From JAGPDF01 sp052035735 (GTDB taxonomy: Bacteria; Acidobacteriota; Thermoanaerobaculia; Multivoradales; JAGPDF01), in contig JBPOHI010000008.1 of assembly GCA_052035735.1 (NCBI GenBank), positions 1-8,888 on the forward strand: a DNA stretch of 8,888 nucleotides. Direction: 5' to 3'. Within the stretch, counting starts at the first letter, position 1; the number at the start of each line of letters is the position of its first letter. A program made the position numbers and the translations under genes. Shown here in pieces: positions 5,295 through 8,888 of the stretch. The notes under the pieces were generated by a model. The model ran no database searches and had not been told where the DNA came from. It saw nothing but the letters and a program-made list of their open reading frames with translations.

Positions 5295-7005
5295 GCGGAC
5301 GGCTCGACGGCGCGGCGGATTCGAGCCTTGCGAGCGCCAGGCGCGCTCCCTCGTGGCCCGGCTCGACCGCGAGAACCTGCCGCAGCTTGGTCTGCGCCCG
5401 TGCTGTCTCGCCGGCCCGGAGCCAGGCGAGCGCCGCAGCGTAGGACGCACGCGTCGGGTCCGGCGAGCGCGTCGCGGCGCGCTCGAGAGTCGCCGCGACC
5501 CACTCTCTCGGCGGGGCTTCCGCCGGCCACGGTGCCTCGAGGATGACGACGATCGCCCGCCAGGGACGCGGATAGGAGGGCACCCTTTCGAGCGCTCGCA
5601 CGAGATGGAGAAGCGCCGGCCCCGATTCGCCGCGCGCCAGGAGAATCTGGCCGAGGTTGTTGTCCGCCAGGCAACTGCCCGAGTGCGCGAGCACGTGCCG
5701 CCAGAGGGTCTCGTCGTCGCGCCAGACCTTCGCCTGACGGTGGGTCGCTGCGGCAGCCAGAGCGAGGAGCGCGAGCAGCGAGATCGCGCCGGCGATCCGC
5801 GCCGACAAACGAGCGGTGCCCTGCAGCCATCGAGCCGTGACGCAGGCGACGAAGAGCAGCAGAGGGATGGTGGCGAGGTAGGCGTAGCGATCGGCGACCA
5901 GTTGGATCCCCGACTGGGCGAGGCCCGCGACCGGCAACACGAGCAGGAGATAAGTGCCGGCGGCCGTGGTGAGTGCCGGCAGGCGGCGGCGCAGCAGGGC
6001 CAGCGCGACGATCGCCGCGACGGCAGCGAGGGCCGGCAAGAGATACCGCGCGGCAAACGGGTCGAACGGAGAGGGTCGCTCGTAGAGCGGCAGCCAGGAG
6101 GGGCGGTAGACCAGGGCCGCGGGGTAGAAGGCGAAGCCGTATCCCGCCTGCACCAGGCGGTCGAGCAGGCCGTGCTCGCTCGCCGAGGTGAGCGCGCCCG
6201 AACTCGCCTGGGCCCACAGCGCCGCTGCCGCCGACGCGGCGGCGACCGCGAACGACAGGCTCTTCTCGGCGACGAGCTGCCGCCAAGGGCGACCCGCGCC
6301 GGGAGTCCGGGCGGCCCGGCCGAGCGGCCAGACGTCGAGCGCCAGCAGCACGAACGGCAGACTCATCTGCGCGCGCGCCAGCGCCGCGAGGGCGTGCAGC
6401 AGCGCCACGAGGCCGCGATAGCGCGACGGGGCGGCGTCCGGCGGACTGGTGGTGAGGTGCAGCAGCACGGCGGCGAGCACCAGCACGGTCGACAGCACGT
6501 CGCGGCGCTCGGTCGCCCAGGCCACCGTTTCGACGTGGATCGGATGGAGCGCGAAGAGTGCCGCAGCCGACAGCCCCGCGGCAGCCCCCTGGACAAGACG
6601 TCGGCGCTCATCCCCGTCTCCGGGTCCTCGACGTGCGAACCAACCGGCGAGAGCCCCGACCAGCACGCTCGCCAGCAGGTGGAGGACGAGATTGGTGGCA
6701 TGCACGCCGCGCGGCGACGCGCCGGAGAGCAGGCCGTCCACCTGGTACGACATCCAGGTGAGCGGCTGGTAGTGGCCGAAGAAGGGCGTCGTGAAGGCCC
6801 AGGCGATGCCCGCGGGCCCGCGGTCCCAGTGGGTGCGCGCCGCAATCAGGTTGGCACCGTCGTCCCAGACGAAGCCGTTGTCGAGCACCGGCAGGAAGGC
6901 CCAGAAGGTAGCGGCGGCGAGGATCGCGGCGGCCGCGAGGAACACGAGCCTGCCGGCGCGCGGCGCGCGGACCGGCGGCGGCGAAGCGGTCAGGGAGTCG
7001 TCCAC
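5263..7005 (-). CDS. Membrane GT-C glycosyltransferase C (TMTC-like), short C-terminal TPR region
   Basis: A 580-residue polytopic protein, TM1 about residues 20-40. Family motifs: FVWDDGANLIAAR (45-57; Asp48-Asp49), FGHYQPLTWMSYQVDG (76-91), VHATNLVLHLLAS (101-113), FALHPIHVETVAWATERRDV (151-170), LPFVLLALDVWPLGR (216-230), VADRYAYL (370-377) and VWRDDETLW (427-435). The lysine usual in the 'LLAKP/LLSKP' motif is replaced by Arg211 in LARAQMSLPF. The soluble tail has two modest TPR-like pairs (about 446-473 and 520-550) and a Ser/Pro/Ala-rich end. It resembles A (GHYxPL-type loop) more than B. The start is GTG at 7003-7005, supported by GGAGG 7 bases upstream. It overlaps the upstream GT39-like gene by 16 bases, implying one transcript and probable translational coupling. 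Donor and acceptor are unknown. Confidence 0.87.
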   Translation of the reverse strand: MDDSLTASPPPVRAPRAGRLVFLAAAAILAAATFWAFLPVLDNGFVWDDGANLIAARTHWDRGPAGIAWAFTTPFFGHYQPLTWMSYQVDGLLSGASPRGVHATNLVLHLLASVLVGALAGWFARRGPGDGDERRRLVQGAAAGLSAAALFALHPIHVETVAWATERRDVLSTVLVLAAVLLHLTTSPPDAAPSRYRGLVALLHALAALARAQMSLPFVLLALDVWPLGRAARTPGAGRPWRQLVAEKSLSFAVAAASAAAALWAQASSGALTSASEHGLLDRLVQAGYGFAFYPAALVYRPSWLPLYERPSPFDPFAARYLLPALAAVAAIVALALLRRRLPALTTAAGTYLLLVLPVAGLAQSGIQLVADRYAYLATIPLLLFVACVTARWLQGTARLSARIAGAISLLALLALAAAATHRQAKVWRDDETLWRHVLAHSGSCLADNNLGQILLARGESGPALLHLVRALERVPSYPRPWRAIVVILEAPWPAEAPPREWVAATLERAATRSPDPTRASYAAALAWLRAGETARAQTKLRQVLAVEPGHEGARLALARLESAAPSSRPLTAPTSPARP

Positions 7006-8888
7006 TCTGCGACCTCCGCATCGCTCAGCCGGAAGAGAAAGAGCGAGGTGCCGATGCGTTCGTCGGCGGGCCGCAGCGCCAAGCGGGAAAGCAGCCGCAG
7101 TCGCCGCAGCGCCTCGAAGTCGTCGACCGCGTCGGCCTTCGCCTCCTTGGAGACGCGAGCCGTAGCGGCTGCCTGCTCGAAGCGCGCGATCAGACGCGGG
7201 TCACGCCAGCTCTCGGCGCGCGCCAGCGGACGCGTGAGCCCGAGCAGATCGCTGGCGCTGACCACGTAGAGCCCGCCGGCGACCGCCGCCGGGTAGGGAG
7301 TGTGGCTTCCTTCGCCCCAGAGCCAGCGCACCTGCATCCCGCGCGGCAAGGGTGGATGTCCGGCCTGCAGGAGCCAGACCGGCACCTCGTCAGGTTCCCT
7401 CGCGAGGCGCTCGCGCAGGCGCAGCAGGTCCTGCCCCCAGTCGAGATTGCTGTCGAGGAGATAGCGGTGCCCCTGGCGCCAGCCGCCGGCCGCCTCGTTG
7501 AAGTAGCCAATCCAGTGGGGTGCCGTCGCCAGGGTTCCCACGACCAGCCAAGCCAGAGCCAGGCCGATGGCGCCCGTGAGCGGACGCCGCCAGCGGAACG
7601 GGAAGCGGTTGGGTGCGAGGCCGCCCGCGGCGATGGCCAACACCGCGGTGACCGGCAGGAGGTGGCGGTAGCCGAGGTTGAGACCGCTCGCGACGAGAGT
7701 GAGAAAGTAGACCGCCGCGAACGCTGCCAGCCCGACGGCGAGAGGATGGCAGGTCCTCCAGCGGGTGCGCCAGCGCCAGCCCAGCGCTACCAGGCCACCG
7801 GCGTAGAGAAGCAGGGTGGGCAGTGGGGTCTTCACCAGTAGGGCCCATGGAAAGTAGCTCGCGAAGCCGCTCGTCGAGTACTCGCCGCGCAGGTAGGAGG
7901 CGCGGTGCACGGAGCTCTTGCCGACATAGGCCACGCCGTAGAGGTAAGCCTCCGGAAGCAGCCGCAGCGAATGCGCGATCCGCAGCATCGGGACGGTGAG
8001 CCCGCGACGGTCCATGGCCGTTCTGGGGTCGTGCAGGAGGGTTTCCCAGGCGGCCGCCGAGTCCGTTGGGGTCGGCTTGCCGGAGTCGCTCAAGACGATC
8101 ATGTGGATGCCGGGCGGCGTCCCGGGCGCCGTGGCCGAGAAACGGAATCCGTAGGCGGCCCAAATGGCGAGGGCCGAAGACAGCAGGAGAGTCACCCCGG
8201 ACAACACGACAGTCTTCGCGATCGCTCCGGAGCCGCCCTGCCAGCGTGCAACGAAGGCCATCGCGAGGAGTGCTGGAACCACCAGCACCCAGGAGAGTTT
8301 GACCAGGGTGAGTGCAGCGAAGCCCAGGGCGAGGAGAGCCAGACGGCCGGCCGTCGGTCGCTCGAGCCAGCGATGAGCGCCGGCGAGGACGAAGATGATC
8401 GCGAGCGAGAACGGCACGTCGATCGTCGCGAGATGGCCGTGAGCCAGAAAGCCTGGATCGAAGGCGACCAGAGTCGTGGCCAGCAGCGCGCCCGGCAGCC
8501 CATGAAGCTCACGCGCTATCCAGGCGACTGCGGAAAGGAGAGCGAGCAGGAAGCAGATGGCGACCGCCCGGCTCTTCAGAATGCGCTGCTCGCCTTCGTT
8601 CGGCGTCTCGAAGAAGTCCCTCCCGAGAGCGAAGATGTCGCCGCTCTGCCAGGCCTCCGTTTCCACCGCCGGCCATGGACCCGACTGCTCGAGCAGCGGC
8701 AGGGCGAGCAGCCAGCGCGCGAGCGGCGGATGGTCGGGGCTCAACCGGAAATCGCCGGTGACGAGGCTCGCATAGCCGGCGACGACGTGCGCCGGCTCGT
8801 CGACCGTCACGCTGTCGGTGGTCGCCGCGCTCCAGGCGAGGCCCGCTGCGCAGACGAGGAGCAGGGCGGCGATCCAGGGCGCGACGCG
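6990..8888 (-). CDS. GT39/PMT-like phospholipid-dependent glycosyltransferase, N-terminus outside window
   Basis: The frame stays open from TGA at 6990-6992 to the right edge. GTG at 8808-8810 could be read as a start, but 26 further codons upstream encode a hydrophobic helix (WIAALLLVCAAGLAW) leading into TVDEPAHVVAGY. That is the usual layout of this family: TM1 followed by an acidic first-loop motif. The true start is therefore probably just beyond the window. Residues counted from the 8810 codon: DEP 4-6 (likely catalytic acidic pair), SPDHPPLARWLLALPLL 24-40, FLAHGHLATIDVPFSL 121-136, about eight further hydrophobic segments, LNLGYRHLLPV 377-387, IGYFNEAAGGW 434-444 and YLLDSNLDWGQDL 450-462, all typical of bacterial GT39/ArnT-like enzymes. 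It should move a sugar from an undecaprenyl or similar carrier to a protein or surface glycan; the specific substrate is not evident. It is the first gene of the pair with glycosyltransferase C. Confidence 0.87.
   Translation of the reverse strand, partial: RVAPWIAALLLVCAAGLAWSAATTDSVTVDEPAHVVAGYASLVTGDFRLSPDHPPLARWLLALPLLEQSGPWPAVETEAWQSGDIFALGRDFFETPNEGEQRILKSRAVAICFLLALLSAVAWIARELHGLPGALLATTLVAFDPGFLAHGHLATIDVPFSLAIIFVLAGAHRWLERPTAGRLALLALGFAALTLVKLSWVLVVPALLAMAFVARWQGGSGAIAKTVVLSGVTLLLSSALAIWAAYGFRFSATAPGTPPGIHMIVLSDSGKPTPTDSAAAWETLLHDPRTAMDRRGLTVPMLRIAHSLRLLPEAYLYGVAYVGKSSVHRASYLRGEYSTSGFASYFPWALLVKTPLPTLLLYAGGLVALGWRWRTRWRTCHPLAVGLAAFAAVYFLTLVASGLNLGYRHLLPVTAVLAIAAGGLAPNRFPFRWRRPLTGAIGLALAWLVVGTLATAPHWIGYFNEAAGGWRQGHRYLLDSNLDWGQDLLRLRERLAREPDEVPVWLLQAGHPPLPRGMQVRWLWGEGSHTPYPAAVAGGLYVVSASDLLGLTRPLARAESWRDPRLIARFEQAAATARVSKEAKADAVDDFEALRRLRLLSRLALRPADERIGTSLFLFRLSDAEVAEWTTP
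7013..7017 (-). promoter_or_regulatory. Shine-Dalgarno site deciding the GTG start of glycosyltransferase C
   Basis: The minus strand reads CGGAGGTCGCAGAGTG; GGAGG at 7013-7017 is 7 bases before the GTG at 7003-7005. It lies inside the 3' end of the preceding GT39-like gene. Ribosomes finishing that gene at 6990 would pass directly over this start. It is the best ribosome site in the window. Confidence 0.75.

Noticed and set aside
4638..6286. Long minus-strand frames at 4638-6056 and 5126-6286
   Set aside because: Both are shadows of B and C; they are Arg/Ser/Pro-rich and have no signal, membrane or domain features.
5155..7269. 704-codon open frame on the plus strand
   Set aside because: It is antisense to glycosyltransferase C and the end of the GT39-like gene. 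The product is dominated by Arg/Gly/Glu/Gln without domains or membrane segments, as expected from the opposite strand of GC-rich coding DNA.
8808..8810. GTG as the start of the GT39-like gene
   Set aside because: The frame stays open to the window edge, and the upstream codons encode the expected first membrane helix, so this GTG (Val before TVDEPAH) is most likely internal.
1..8888. CRISPR arrays, insertion sequences, tRNA/rRNA genes, integrase attachment sites
   Set aside because: Reading both strands showed no regularly spaced direct repeats, no transposase or integrase motifs and no tRNA- or rRNA-like segments.

Overview
This is a very GC-rich bacterial segment (roughly 70% G+C by eye). 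It is packed with genes for polytopic GT-C-type membrane glycosyltransferases. Base composition, the family make-up, and a small secreted P-domain protein ending in a PVELMSF-type tail suggest an environmental Acidobacteriota lineage (Thermoanaerobaculia-like). That assignment is inference; no rRNA or other marker gene is present. No stretch longer than about 100 bases lacks a gene.

Layout, left to right. Positions 2-127 (+) hold the last 41 codons of a gene whose C-terminus resembles the end of a TPR protein. Positions 161-1945 (+) encode membrane glycosyltransferase A, a relative of the TMTC O-mannosyltransferase/bacterial 'GT-C plus TPR' family. A perfect 11-bp hairpin with a T-run, pointing to the minus strand, follows at 1946-1978. 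It closes a minus-strand pair: a secreted or lipid-anchored FN3-like protein (2669-3448) and a short secreted P-domain (proprotein convertase P/Homo B) protein (2021-2569). Divergent from that pair, 3504-5294 (+) encodes glycosyltransferase B, the most canonical family member, with about five TPRs at its C-terminus. Converging on B, and overlapping it by 32 bases tail to tail, is a minus-strand pair. The first gene is a GT39/PMT-like glycosyltransferase that enters from beyond the right edge (6990-8888). The second is glycosyltransferase C (5263-7005), which overlaps the first by 16 bases and has a strong Shine-Dalgarno site.

Working together (inference): three divergent TMTC-like enzymes plus one GT39 enzyme would use lipid-linked sugars and transfer them on the outer face of the cytoplasmic membrane. 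Two Sec-exported proteins lie among them, one a Ser/Thr/Asn-rich beta-sandwich. The window may therefore be an extracytoplasmic protein-glycosylation locus with substrates encoded nearby. Nothing in the sequence proves this, and the enzymes could instead build cell-surface glycans.
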